From: Cytidiella melzeri | Lineage: Eukaryota > Basidiomycota > Agaricomycetes > Polyporales > Irpicaceae | Length of the DNA: 64,000 bases | Assembly (NCBI GenBank): GCA_022592445.1 | Contig: JABYQR010000252.1 | Span: 1-64,000, forward strand | Direction of reading: 5' to 3' | Part shown: positions 22,107 through 32,455 of the stretch, one piece after another | Layout of the letters: every line of letters starts with the position of its first letter | How positions within the stretch are numbered: position 1 is the first letter of the stretch | The notes under the pieces: model-generated | Databases searched by the model: none | What the model was told of the DNA's origin: nothing | What the model saw: the letters and a program-made list of their open reading frames with translations, nothing else | Position numbers and translations under genes: made by a program

Positions 22107-22380
22107 CCACTTTTACTTTTGGTATCACGGAGGTTGTGGACTCTCCTATACTTCGTGGTGTTTTTCACATGCGCCATTATGTTTTTGTCGTATCATACCG
22201 ACTGGTAGAAGTTGAAGTTGCAAGTGGTCATACTCATCTTGAATCACTTGTGGAAAAATTTTACTCACATTTGACTTTTCCATTAGCAATCCCCAGGACT
22301 TTCTCAAGGAAAGTGTTGTGGATTGAATACAATGACATAAATCTTATACTATCAATTCTTCCTTCCAGACCATTATATTT

Positions 22381-23541
22381 TTGAAGATGCCAAACAACTC
22401 TCGCCACACTTCCCGTTGCGTCCATGCCCGCTTCGCTCCCCACTCTCCAAATGATCCCTACCACGTCCATGATTACACTTGGTTTGACTGTATGGGTCAC
22501 CCCATCGTCATGGAGATAAGGAGTTCACCAACCCCCATCTCCATCTGTATGAGTCAAACCAACGCTCAGGATGCTAGGATCAATGTCAACTACGTTGACA
22601 GGGACAGAGTTCGGCGCATGGAATCAATGGAATATAGTCTTCTCGGTCGTCACGGCTGGGACAGATTTAGGCAGAGTGACAGGCAAAGGCACCTCCGGGA
22701 GGTTAATCGTATTATCGATGAAGTCAATCGAGAGGCGGAATTGGACTTGTACAGACGAAGGCCTTGTAACGTCAGCGCGGAAATCAGGGCGCATCAAACC
22801 CAAATTTCTTCCAGGGTTAATGCTGCACCTCCTCGCCGATCTGCGTTGCCATTGCACACTCATCCTCACCGTCATCCTACTCCAATGCCACCGCCTTTTG
22901 TGAGTGCAGGATTATTGCTTTGGGACATGGTTGCCCAAGCATTAAATAATTTTGCATCTCCACAGGCTTCTTCAACTATGGTCAACCTGCCTACACCGGT
23001 AATTCCGGATGTTGTTGATGGTCTGAACGATTTAAATATCAGTTCACCAGTCTCTCATGACTCTTCAGAACCTGCAGTTCAGGCCGCTTCTGCTGCCAAA
23101 CCTACACCGGTTCCATCCTCTACTACTCAGGAGGAGGGACAGGTTGAAGATTCATGGCCAACAGTATTCGCTTTCCAACCAGTCATTCCCACTTTTTCAT
23201 TCGATGACTGGGTCCACGTTAATCGTACCGACACCAGGCCGGCTTTCCCCATCTACACGTTTGGTATGGTTTACGGCGTGGATGGACCAAAGGGGAAGGT
23301 ATTCAGGCCGGAGCAGGTTTGTTCCATCCTTGCTATGCAACATGTCAACCACCCCAACTATGTGCCCAATGAGCTGGTCTTACGCTCTAAGGAACTTGTC
23401 GACACAATGGTCCTAAGCATGGGAAACAAATGCAAACACTATCGGGAGATGGTTGAGGAGTTGGAAGAATTTGCAAAGTCACAGCAGATCAAGGAGATCA
23501 CAGCCTGTGCCCGGATCTACCTCAAGCTTAGAAGGGGATAG
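22381..23541 (+). CDS. Orphan single-exon ORF, 386 codons
   Basis: An uninterrupted frame starting MKMPNNSRHTSRC, with an upstream in-frame gap suggesting this Met. The N-terminal third has charged helical segments (VDRDRVRRMESMEYSLLGRH; RHLREVNRIIDEVNREAELD). The middle is Pro/Ser/Thr-rich and probably disordered. The C-terminal part is folded-looking (TFSFDDWVHVNRTDTRPAFP; EQVCSILAMQHVNHPNYVP). It ends in helices (HYREMVEELEEFAKS) and KLRRG. No Cys knuckle, signal peptide or membrane segment is present. Being intronless among multi-exon genes and next to a copia remnant, it could be a gag-like or other element-encoded protein. That is inference from layout only. A 65-codon ORF follows at 23602-23799. 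Confidence 0.5.
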   Translation: MKMPNNSRHTSRCVHARFAPHSPNDPYHVHDYTWFDCMGHPIVMEIRSSPTPISICMSQTNAQDARINVNYVDRDRVRRMESMEYSLLGRHGWDRFRQSDRQRHLREVNRIIDEVNREAELDLYRRRPCNVSAEIRAHQTQISSRVNAAPPRRSALPLHTHPHRHPTPMPPPFVSAGLLLWDMVAQALNNFASPQASSTMVNLPTPVIPDVVDGLNDLNISSPVSHDSSEPAVQAASAAKPTPVPSSTTQEEGQVEDSWPTVFAFQPVIPTFSFDDWVHVNRTDTRPAFPIYTFGMVYGVDGPKGKVFRPEQVCSILAMQHVNHPNYVPNELVLRSKELVDTMVLSMGNKCKHYREMVEELEEFAKSQQIKEITACARIYLKLRRG

Positions 23542-23601
23542 TGGCCGGACTGTGATAACATCTGGAACACTTACTTCATCTCAGTTACAGACTTTCCCAC
23601 A

Positions 23602-23799
23602 GTGATGGAGGTCTTCAATGGTTGCAATCATCTAAGCAATCACCAGCTGGTCTGGCTGACCCAGAGACGTATGGAAAAGAAGGAGGATTGGATGAGCATC
23701 TTTCATAGGGAGAAAGAGTTCAAAGGTAAAATGAAGGAGTTAAAGGTCGAGCCCACTGAGATCGAGCCTTTTTTAGAGCCTGGATTGTCTTTTCTTTGA
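23602..23799 (+). CDS. Small charged ORF downstream of the orphan ORF
   Basis: A 65-codon frame (MMEVFNGCNHLSNHQLVWLT, then Lys/Glu-rich) starts 60 bp after the orphan ORF ends. The frame is open upstream into the gap, so it may be a second exon or a frame-shifted tail of that ORF. No domain is recognised. Confidence 0.3.
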   Translation: MMEVFNGCNHLSNHQLVWLTQRRMEKKEDWMSIFHREKEFKGKMKELKVEPTEIEPFLEPGLSFL

Positions 23800-24054
23800 A
23801 CGGACGCTCTGCAAATCAAAGTATACCGCGCATTGTATACTATAAAATATTGCAATGTGTACATTTATACTTGTTACAAACAGCCATTTTTCATTAGTGT
23901 AGTCCATAGTGTACTTGTATACTTTCTCTATCTCTCTCTTGTTCTGCTTCGAGTCACGACCATCACATAGCGCATTCTGACGAATTTTTATGACTTTTCT
24001 TTACATAGTTTGTAACGTTGTACTCTGGCTTCATTAGCGTGTACAAATTCCAAA

Positions 24055-24477
24055 TTGCACATCTTTGACACAGAGAACTTTTGTGACGTTGACAGTGTTG
24101 CAAGACCCTGTAAAACACAGCCATGCCCTAACTGCTATAGATATTTGTTTGAAGCAGATTTAAATGAAGTTTATAGAATTATTGCACTGGTCACACAGGA
24201 CCGGTATCTTGAACCTTTTGAACATCAGAAAGAACTCATTGGAGGTTACATAGGATCTGTACCGCATCTTGACGTACCTGCTTTAGTCACTGCATACCTT
24301 CAAGACTTAGCAAATTGTCAAGAATCAGAACCACAGAACAACGAACCAGAAGTAGTAATAGATCAGGAACCATCAGAGATCATCACAGGCACAACTTACA
24401 TTGGTGACACATCCAATCAATCTCTAGATAAGAACTCAGATTCCGGAGAAAATACCAAAGTCAAAGATCTTCTATAA
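24055..24477 (+). CDS. Hypothetical ORF upstream of copia gag
   Basis: A 140-codon frame has a Cys-rich patch (PCKTQPCPNCYRYLF), a helical middle and an acidic tail. It lies 90 bp before the copia gag Met. It may be a fragment of an unrelated gene or leader ORF. No family is recognised. Confidence 0.35.
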   Translation: MHIFDTENFCDVDSVARPCKTQPCPNCYRYLFEADLNEVYRIIALVTQDRYLEPFEHQKELIGGYIGSVPHLDVPALVTAYLQDLANCQESEPQNNEPEVVIDQEPSEIITGTTYIGDTSNQSLDKNSDSGENTKVKDLL

Positions 24478-24569
24478 GAAACTTCCAAACAGACGTCATC
24501 ACCTGTAATTGCACCTGTAGTACCTCATATCTCTGAAGTGTACCTTACGTACTACAACTTGATCCTTGA

Positions 24570-26346
24570 TTGCTTTTGGTTATAATGGCTGAACCAGGAA
24601 AGATTAGCGGTAGTCAAATGATTGTCTTTGACGGTTCAAACTACAAGGATGAGAAGAAGAAACTTAAGGATTGGGAAATTCGGAACCAACACACTTCAGC
24701 TTATTTCAATATTTACCTTGACATCACTTTGCAATCCTATCTTGAAGGAGAGGATTTGGCCTCCGAAGTGTGGAAGAAATTGAAAACAGACTTTAGAAAG
24801 ACATCAGTCTTAGCAAGCTCTGTTGCGTTCAGAACCCTACTTAGCTCAACTTTTGATGAGTCTCAGAATATGAATGTACAAATTCAAGGCTTCCGTACTA
24901 AGATTGGAGATACCAAAGTTGCTGGATTAGACCCTGATGATCAGATTAAAGTTCATATTCTTTTGTGGGCTTTACCAACATCATATGAAACCGCCATTTC
25001 TGCATACATTGGCACTGTTGCAAAACCCAAAGAAATTAGGTTTGACACGCTCATCCCCAAGATACTTGCGGAAGAGTTATGTTGAAAGGGTTCAAACAGT
25101 GAAAATGCGAATCGGATTACGCAGACCACGTGTTTACCAAAGGAAAAATGCAAGAAGTGTGGGCTTTCTAACCATACTACGAGTCAGCACTGGGATAAAG
25201 GGAAACCTAACCAGAACAAGTCTCGTGGTAATGGAAATGATCAGCAAGAATCTTCTACCAACAACAAGCAGGGTAACAAGGAGAATAAAGGAAAGAAAGG
25301 AGGACAACACAAGAAGTCTAAATGCAAAGGCAAAGACAAAGTGACTGCAGCTAGATACCAAACCTGTCTTCAAGCACAATAATGACATCATCAACGTTTC
25401 TCTTTGTTCTACATGTGAGACTGAAAGCATTGAATGGCTCATTGACAGTGGTGCTACTAGTCACATTACAAATGAAATTGACAACTTTATCTCGTATCAA
25501 CCAGCAACGGTAGCAGGTAAAGATATGACTGTCAAAATATTGGGAAAAGTAACGGTCGTACTTGACACGATCCTTACATTGCACCACTTTGAACAATGTC
25601 CTCTATATACCAGATGCGACTACAAGATTCTTTTCTCCTTCTAAAGCACTGCAACTAAGATGCACCAGCAGTGTTACATCGAAAGGATGGACAATTTATA
25701 ATGAATGGAAAGAGATTATAAATGGTCAACCTGATCATGCCGGACTTTATTGGATTAAAGGACGTCTAGTCAGGAAGATAGACTCAATTAATAAAGTTAG
25801 TTGTAATGATTATACGTTGTGGCATAATCAACTAGGACACCCAGGGAATAAGATTGTTGAAAATCTTCACAAAGGATCAAAGGGATTAAAAGAAAAGATT
25901 CCTATTCCATTGACAATTTCTCCTTGTCACGGATGTCAAGTTGGAATCCACCATCTATGTCGAGAGCTACAGAAGTTCTTGAATCAACTCATTCTAATCT
26001 CATTGAATATTCTACAACTTCTATTGATGGTTACAAATACGGTATGACTTGTCTTGATGATGCTTCTAGTCATGGGATGCTCTATTCTCTCAAGCACAAA
26101 GATGAAGCATTCACAAGATTCAAAGAATACAAGTCATGTGCCAAAAACCAAACAGGAAAGAAGATGAAGAAGTTCAGATGTGATGGTGGAACAGAGTTCA
26201 TTGATAATGAGTTGAAGGATTATCTGAAGGAACACGGAATAGAAATACAAATGTCTGTACCATATACTCCACAACAAAATGGTAGAGCTGAGCAATGGCA
26301 ACAGACCATAAAATATAAAGCCGAAGCATTGCGTCAGCAAGCGTGA
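24570..26346 (+). pseudogene. Truncated Ty1/copia element: gag, protease, integrase
   Basis: Gag (24585-25085) reads MAEPGKISGSQMIVFDGSNY and has the copia-type gag core (SYLEGEDLASEVWKKLKTDF). A zinc knuckle follows in another frame (CKKCGLSNHTTSQHW, about 25145). A protease block with DSGATSHIT is near 25447, then the GAG-preintegrase block LWHNQLGHPGNKIV (near 25820), then the integrase core with Asp in MTCLDDASSHG, Asp in FRCDGGTEF and Glu in PQQNGRAE. Frame breaks at about 25085, 25380, 25620 and 25960 disrupt it. It ends at 26346 inside the integrase. Reverse transcriptase, RNase H and both LTRs are absent. Being an old truncated copy it should be inactive. Confidence 0.85.
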
Positions 26347-26415
26347 CGGAAGAGCCTTGCTTCTGACAATGTCTTTCCCTTGAAGGACACTGGTTTTTCT
26401 ACTATGCTTCGTTTC

Positions 26416-26652
26416 TGTAAAGGGTATACCAATACCTCACGCGCACACACGCACAGAGTTTGACCAAATGTATTTGGAACTCGACGTATGTACAGTGTGT
26501 AAGATAAAGATACCTTAACTCTAGTAAATAGTAGTTGTTTATATCTCAGCCACTCAAGTCCGACTGTACAGTACCTATATAAGGCAGTCCCGACTGCCTG
26601 TGTGTAACGCGCTGTCTGCCATATTAGGAAGGGCCGTCGTTGCACCCTTACA
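26416..26652 (-). mobile_element. LTR family C copy 1 (237 bp)
   Basis: About 88-90% similar by eye to 46886-47126. Ends are TGTAAAGG...CCTTACA. On the minus strand it has a TATA-like cttatataggtac and a short self-complementary cagtcgggactgcc just before it. To its right, on the minus strand just before the LTR, is a G-rich tctagggggcgtg, a plausible polypurine tract, so it is probably a 3' LTR of the element carrying the ORF at 26710-27222. No TSD can be shown. Confidence 0.75.
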
Positions 26653-26709
26653 CACGCCCCCTAGACAAAGTCCATGGGATGTAGTCGACAACGGGTGCGA
26701 CTGCTGTCC

Positions 26710-27222
26710 TTAGAATTGCGCCGGGCTATGGTTGGCCGCGCCCCCTCTTCCCACCTCATTGCCCCATTCTCCTTCTTCCATCGCAATGTCCTCTGGTACC
26801 TCCTGAGGTGCTTCCTGAGGTATGGAAACTCCTAACGGGCGGTCAAACTCCATCAACGTGGCGGGTGGAGATCCTGGCAACAGGGGAGAGTTCCACCGAC
26901 GAATGGCATGACGCTCCCGATGTAGCCTTCCTTTGTGTGCTTGGAAGGGTGCCCACAAGGGTCGGTTTGTAGGAAAAACCAGTTCCTTCTCCACCAACAT
27001 CCTCGTGCCCTTCTTTTTATTGACCTCGGCTACCAGCTCACCCCAGTACTGAAGGGCCCGCGAGTTACATGGGCAACGCAATATCTCCCGTATCCTCTTT
27101 ACCTCGTCAACTAAGGTGGGCTTTCGCCACGGGAATCGCGCTGTGGATCCTGCGATCACAAACTCGCTCATGTTGAGCCAGGACCTGTCCATGGCCCTAA
27201 TGACACCTGGGTCCGTAGGCAC
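26710..27222 (-). CDS. Retroelement-associated hypothetical ORF, 170 codons
   Basis: An open frame ending AANHSPAQF 57 bp upstream (minus sense) of an LTR. It has a positively charged, aromatic folded-looking core (STARFPWRKPTLVDEVKRI; CPCNSRALQYWGELVAEVN; PLWAPFQAHKGRLHRERH) and an acidic Pro-rich tail. Its position before a polypurine tract and LTR suggests the last ORF of a family C retroelement, or a gag-like piece. I cannot name the family. No start or domain is certain. Confidence 0.45.
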   Translation of the reverse strand: MPTDPGVIRAMDRSWLNMSEFVIAGSTARFPWRKPTLVDEVKRIREILRCPCNSRALQYWGELVAEVNKKKGTRMLVEKELVFPTNRPLWAPFQAHKGRLHRERHAIRRWNSPLLPGSPPATLMEFDRPLGVSIPQEAPQEVPEDIAMEEGEWGNEVGRGGAANHSPAQF

Positions 27223-29059
27223 CAGTTACAATTCCTGAAGAATGAAGAAGAATCGTTCCAGTTTGCGCCAGCGCATTGATGCTTTTTCAGATGTGACCTT
27301 TTTGTCCCCCAAACTGTGGGAATTTGATGGGATAATACATGCGGTAATACATTTTGTAACAGTGTGATGTAATGATTTGATGGCGTTTCATTTGCTTTGT
27401 TATTCACTCTACAAATGCGTGTGATGAGCTGAATCTCCCATCAAAAATCTGTTTTTGTTTTTTGTATTGAACACATGTACATGAATAGACACAAATTTTA
27501 CATCATCAGATAGTTCTGCCCTGCAGCAACACACAGACATATAAATCTTCTTGGATGAACCCAACGTTGGGGATATACAGTCAATGTACTGATAAAAGTT
27601 GCTCAGACTCCGTTTGGAACCCCGCTGATCTTTGTCTTGCAGGTTATCACATGATTTTTGGCTATCTGGTTTGTACCAGTCACACAGTTTGCAAGCGGCT
27701 GTCGCCGCATCGGGCCGATTTCCCCTCTCACTGACGGCAAAACCTGTAATGGTCTGTGGGTGACGCTCCACCAACTTCACCCCAGAGATGAACCTGATTT
27801 AGAGAATTCGGACCTTCCAAATGTTTCAACCCTCTGTGAAATGTGCATTTGTCAACCACTCTGCAATTTCAAGTACACTTGGTCGGCTTGCAGTCTATCT
27901 TCTTGTGTTGCATGCATGACTCAGTGGTTAATTACTCAGTGGCTGTATTTTCATCACATCTAGATGGCTGACCTAGAAAGTCTTCGCATTTGCAGTTAAA
28001 CACATGCTATAGCCAGCAATGTATGTGCAGTTGTGGTAAATTCTACTTCATTTTGGTCTAAAGCATAGTATTTTGATGCTCGTCATCCTATCTCCTTATA
28101 CATTTGACATGCACCACTCGGATTATCTGTACATTAAGTTCTTTACCTGAGACGTTGTCATCAGGCTGCAATTAGCTGTCCTTATATTGGTACTCCCTTC
28201 GTTCACGAGCATGCGAGCATCCTGTGTACCCAGACCTTGCTTGTACTCACTGTGTCTCAAAAGTCAGGATGATGAAATCAAGGGGTTGGCAATGTTTTTC
28301 TTTTCTTTTCAGTATTGTTATTTGTTGGCAAAGCCAGGGAGGGTACATGCTGAGGTACTATGCACACAGTAGAGTATGCGCAATGGGGAATGTGAAAGTC
28401 AAAACACGCGATACACGCAGCAAAAGTACACAACTAAGTAAATGTTGAGGGTTGGCAATGAATCTGCTTCCTCGGTGGTCGGTGCAAGAAGCCTTCGGAC
28501 ACTTTGTAAAGCAGTCACATTGACTGTGTGACTCATTACGACGTGTCTGAGAGCAGCGTTGCCACGAGCAAATACAAGAGCAACGAGGAAAACGCACATA
28601 ATGGTGGGACTCAATGTCATGCAGAGTGGGGAGGAGACGCGTCCAAGTTCTTGTCCAGTATGCCGGCATAGTGAACCCATCTGCTGTCCTGCATTGGATC
28701 CCTGTTGGCAGTAGAGTCCTCTGCATTGTGAAGAGCTCCTTGAGCCGGCACAAACATGATCAAACCCAACCGTCATTCACAGACTGAGACAAAGCATGAT
28801 TGTGTCAAGCTGTTTGCCACCGTCACCCGGAGTCGGTATGCCTCGCTCGGGAATTCTTCCATTGTCAGTTTGCCTTCCTTCCAACTGCAGTGCTTCCAGG
28901 AGACGCAAGCAGAAATCCACTTACTGGGAGGCTCCGGCTCAGCTTTTCTAGCAGTCAACCCGTCCGGTTCAAACAAGAATTGTATGACTTTAGGGGCACA
29001 ATTTAGAGTCCTGCTCATGTCTGAGGTGCGTCAAACCTGCAAGCATGTTGATCACTGAC
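27223..29059. other. No confident gene
   Basis: Several ORFs of 60-130 codons lie on both strands (for example 27409-27780 minus and 28399-28776 minus). None has a recognisable domain or an exon chain I can defend. The DNA is of ordinary composition, without obvious repeats. Confidence 0.4.
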
Positions 29060-29368
29060 TTACCAGACGTATTGGGAGCCTACAGCAACTCTTTTGTCCC
29101 CATCCTCATCTCGACGTGCCCCACTTTCTTCAACCTCCTCTGACTCTTTGTTTCCCTCCTCACCATCCCCGTCAATCTTGTTTTGCTCAACTTCCTCCTC
29201 AACTCCTTGCGTTTCCGGAAATGGATCCATCACAATGTTGGCGAGGGCAACTAGTAGATAGGTAGTGCTGCAAAGAGCAGCTAAGCGCGGTAAGTCAGGT
29301 ATATCCTCCTGCGCCACAAAGCGTAACTCGGTGCTGACAGGCAAAAACTTACGTCCTCTTTTGAACAA
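29060..29368 (-). CDS. Left-hand copy of a palindrome-linked ORF
   Basis: Starts MFKRGRKFLPVSTELRFVAQ, then a hydrophobic stretch (ALCSTTYLLVALANIVMD) and an acidic tail (EEEVEQNKIDGDGEEGNKES). Its first 20 or so residues come from a near-perfect palindrome shared with the divergent plus-strand ORF at 29380. Function is unknown. It may be the first exon of a larger leftward gene. Confidence 0.4.
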   Translation of the reverse strand: MFKRGRKFLPVSTELRFVAQEDIPDLPRLAALCSTTYLLVALANIVMDPFPETQGVEEEVEQNKIDGDGEEGNKESEEVEESGARRDEDGDKRVAVGSQYVW

Positions 29369-29446
29369 GATGCGCGTTTTTGCGCGTCATTATCAAAAGA
29401 CGACGTAAGCTCTGGCCTGTCAGCACCGAGTTACGCTTTGTGGTGC
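29311..29446. repeat. Near-perfect palindrome, 32-bp arms (31/32) plus partly paired centre
   Basis: 29311-29342 and 29415-29446 are inverse copies with one mismatch. The 72-bp centre also pairs in patches (cttacgtc/gacgtaag, cttttga/tcaaaag, gatgcgcg/cgcgtcat) around a tttttg loop. The whole could form a long cruciform. Both arms encode the same peptide outward on opposite strands. Confidence 0.9.
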
Positions 29447-29577
29447 ATAAGGACATTGCTCTCTCTGTTTTCCTCCCGCCTCTCACCTCCATATGCTTGA
29501 CCGCTCTCACCACTATATTGTTGCACACATCAATCCTCAAGGTCGGCTTTATACTTGGTCTTGAAATGACAGAACCG
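29380..29577 (+). CDS. Right-hand copy of the palindrome-linked ORF, probable first exon
   Basis: Starts MRVIIKRRRKLWPVSTELRF and continues with a hydrophobic stretch similar in pattern to the left-hand copy. It ends at a GTGAGT donor at 29578. It may be the 5' exon of the plus-strand gene region that follows (29.8-32.5 kb), but the chain between is not resolved. Confidence 0.4.
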
Positions 29578-29839
29578 GTGAGTACATGTTTGTTCCTATT
29601 GCTCTATACACGCAGGTGTATTTGTTTGTACGATGCGGCATTTGGTTTATTTCTTATAAGTTCACTTTGACTTCACATGTGGTGGATCTACCCCCTTCAT
29701 ACTTCCCTTCCCCGCCCTCGGCGCTCTCGCTCTTGCCCCCAACCGCCATCCTCCCTCTCTCCCCCCGCTGCTCAGATACCCAGTACATACACAAACATCA
29801 TGGTTTGTGCTGGATTTGACCGTCTCGTGCATAACTCGT

Positions 29840-32455
29840 TAACGCACATCCCACAGATTCACCACCTCCAGGCAAAATTGTCTCTTCAACTTCAGACACG
29901 TTTGATGTGTTATACCCACAATAATACCTATCTTATCATCTGCGCCCAACCTTTGATGGTACCTGTCGGACTAGAAGGAGGGCTCGAGGGCGTATACCAG
30001 TACATCACGTGGAACATCTCAGCGTTCTGCGACGCATTCTCACAAGTCTAGTAAGTATGACTTCACATAACTGCAGAACTTGCCCCAGGCTTACCTTCCC
30101 AAGGCAAATTGACCACATCGCACCCCTTTGTCTTCCGTCTCCTCTCTCGCCTTCCCTCAGTAACCCCCACGAGAGGACAACAAGAAATTGAGAAATGGTG
30201 GACAAAGACATTCAAGCAGTGGGAAGTCAACGACGTGCTAGACCTCACGGACAATGAGGGAAACAAGATCGTTTTAAGCCACCTTCAGTCGGAATGTGTC
30301 TTCACGCTTGCCGCACTCAAGGTCCTCCTCCATCCCACACATCCCAAGCACTTTACAATGTGGGGAAAGGACTGGGCGCAGAAAACGGCCGAAAGGGTGC
30401 AGAAGGTCTTGCGTGAGTGCCATGTTATTGCTCATCTTGTTTTGTCCCATATCGTAGGAGAAGACCTGTCCTGCGGAGATCAACGTGATTGTCAGCCACC
30501 CTGCAGCCAAGCCCAAACCTGTTGCGGACACTGAGGACCTCGTCAAGCATCAATCTGCCCCAACGACGACATCCACCACGTCCAGCGACTTCTCCGGCAA
30601 AGCTGTCGACGTCACTATGAAGGCAGCCGTTCTGACAACCAGGCACATCTCCTCTTGAGAGGACTTCGAGGTCATCCGCCTCCTTGGCCAAGGTGACAAG
30701 AGCAAAGTCTTTCTTGCTCTCAACACGCAGACCGAACAGTTCGACGCACTCAAAATCACCCCAAAAGCCGGGCTCAGCGCGGGGCTCAGCGCGGCCAATC
30801 GCTCTTGTATCTCCAATGAGCACTGTTTTGGAAAGCTTCTCGTCGATTGCCCATGGGCAGTCGGCTTCAAGGATAGCTTCGAGGATAGTAAGAATTTCTA
30901 CACTGTCACGGTAAGTTCCTCTTCTCTCAATGGAGCTTGCCATTGTGACCCTCAACATTGCTGCACGTAGGACTACTGCTCAGGAAACAGCCTACGCCAA
31001 CAGCTTGTCAACTTTGGATTGCTTACCAAGTCTGCAGCGAGACTTGTTGCAGCCGAACTAGTAAGTTCTCAAGTGCCGTTGGTCGACATCAAAACAAACT
31101 TACTCACGTGTCACATCAGATTGTCAGCGTTGAGTCCCTCCACAAGTGCGGTATTGTCCACGGTGACATCAAGCTCAACAACATCCTCATCAACGAGGAC
31201 AGTCATCTAGTCTTCACTGGCTTTGGACGTACTGTCACTAGCCAAGAGCACGCCTGGGGACAACAACAGCCTAGTTACAAGTTTAGGGATGCATGAGGCA
31301 CCCATGCTTCACCTCGAGAAGGCCGCCCCCCTTCTTACAAGGAAGATATCTACAGCATGGGTCTCGTCATTCGCCATCTACTTTGTCCCCAAGTGAGTGT
31401 GTGTGAATCTTCTTCTTGGAGGAGTACTGAGCTTTCATTGGCAGCTGGCTGCCAGCGCCATTCAAGTCTCTCAGTCTGCCCATGATGATCTCAGCCAGCA
31501 GTCTCCAGTAGCAGAAGATCTGATATAAGGTGCGCTTCAGAAACAAGGTTCCCCGGCATCCGTTCTTACCACTCCCTCAGATGCTTGAAACTTGTTCACG
31601 GCAATGCACGTTCTTTTCTCAGCTGAAGGCTCACCGGTTCTTTGGTGGAGAGTAAGTCTCTCCTTGCAACAATACTATGACAAACGACTGACAATAATAC
31701 GCAGCAACTGGGATAGTATTTCCGCTAGGCTTGACACAAACTTGCACCGGAAGGTTTTCCGTTACTTGCCGGAGTTTATCAACATGGTAAGTATTTGATC
31801 CCGCGCTGGACATCCTTGTGTTGACCACTTGTTCTTCTGTGCTTGTCAGTGGGATGTACCATCCGCAGGAGAGCCAATTGCCCAGCTCTCTGCTTCCAGC
31901 CCAACATCCCACACCTCCTCCGTCTGCAATCTCCCGGAGCAAGTACAGCCCAAGCAAAAGGACCAGCCACAAATAGTGAAACTCACTCCGTACAACCCTC
32001 TGACGCTGCCCAAGTTCAACAATTCTTCATGTTCACTATCATCTTCTGCTCCTCCTTCTCTTTTTTCATCTACTTCTGTGTCTTCCTTTTATTCTTTCTC
32101 TTTGTTTTTGTTGTCTACGTCGTTGTTGTGTACGCAAGACGTTGCCAGCTACAAATTCTTTGATATCAACATCACGGACATCTCGCCCTCTGTCGCCTTC
32201 ACTGAGGAAGGCAAGGAAGCCAGATACCCGAGAACAGACATCGGGTTGCGAGGATCCTCATCTGGATCCACTCCCACTGCTTGGGCAGTTGCACGAGGCA
32301 CGACAAGCGCTCAAGATACGCATTCTTCTTCAGCACCCTCTGCTCCAGGCAAATCACCGCTTGCACGCATCATGAGTCTCGGCGCCTGCACACACAAGAT
32401 AAGATCTCTTTGGTCTCGTGTCTACCGTACCTTTACGTCATCACTCTGGACATAG
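29840..32455 (+). pseudogene. Degenerate protein-kinase gene (AGC-like)
   Basis: An exon near 29871-30050 (KLSLQLQTRLMCYTHNNTYL) and one at about 30060-30410 (EIEKWWTKTFKQWEVNDVLD) precede a kinase domain: Gly-rich loop IRLLGQGDKSKVFLA with ALKI (near 30670-30760), NFYTVT, DYCSGNSLRQQL, catalytic-loop equivalent GIVHGDIKLNNILI (near 31150) and a DFG equivalent reading TGFG. The usual HRD is HGD and DFG is TGFG, so the catalytic Arg context and the Mg-binding Asp are altered. In-frame TGA stops lie at 30656-30658 and 31294-31296. A C-tail-like block LKAHRFFGG/NWDSISARL spans an intron (31650-31704). The last exon (about 31849-32455) is Ser/Thr-rich. It resembles agaric AGC-type kinases with an intact DFG, by recollection. 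Probably a pseudogene. Confidence 0.6.

Noticed and set aside
32041..32163. Phe/Val-rich transmembrane-like ORF
   Set aside because: It comes from a pyrimidine-rich stretch in the kinase tail region. The Ser/Thr-rich frame fits the exon better.
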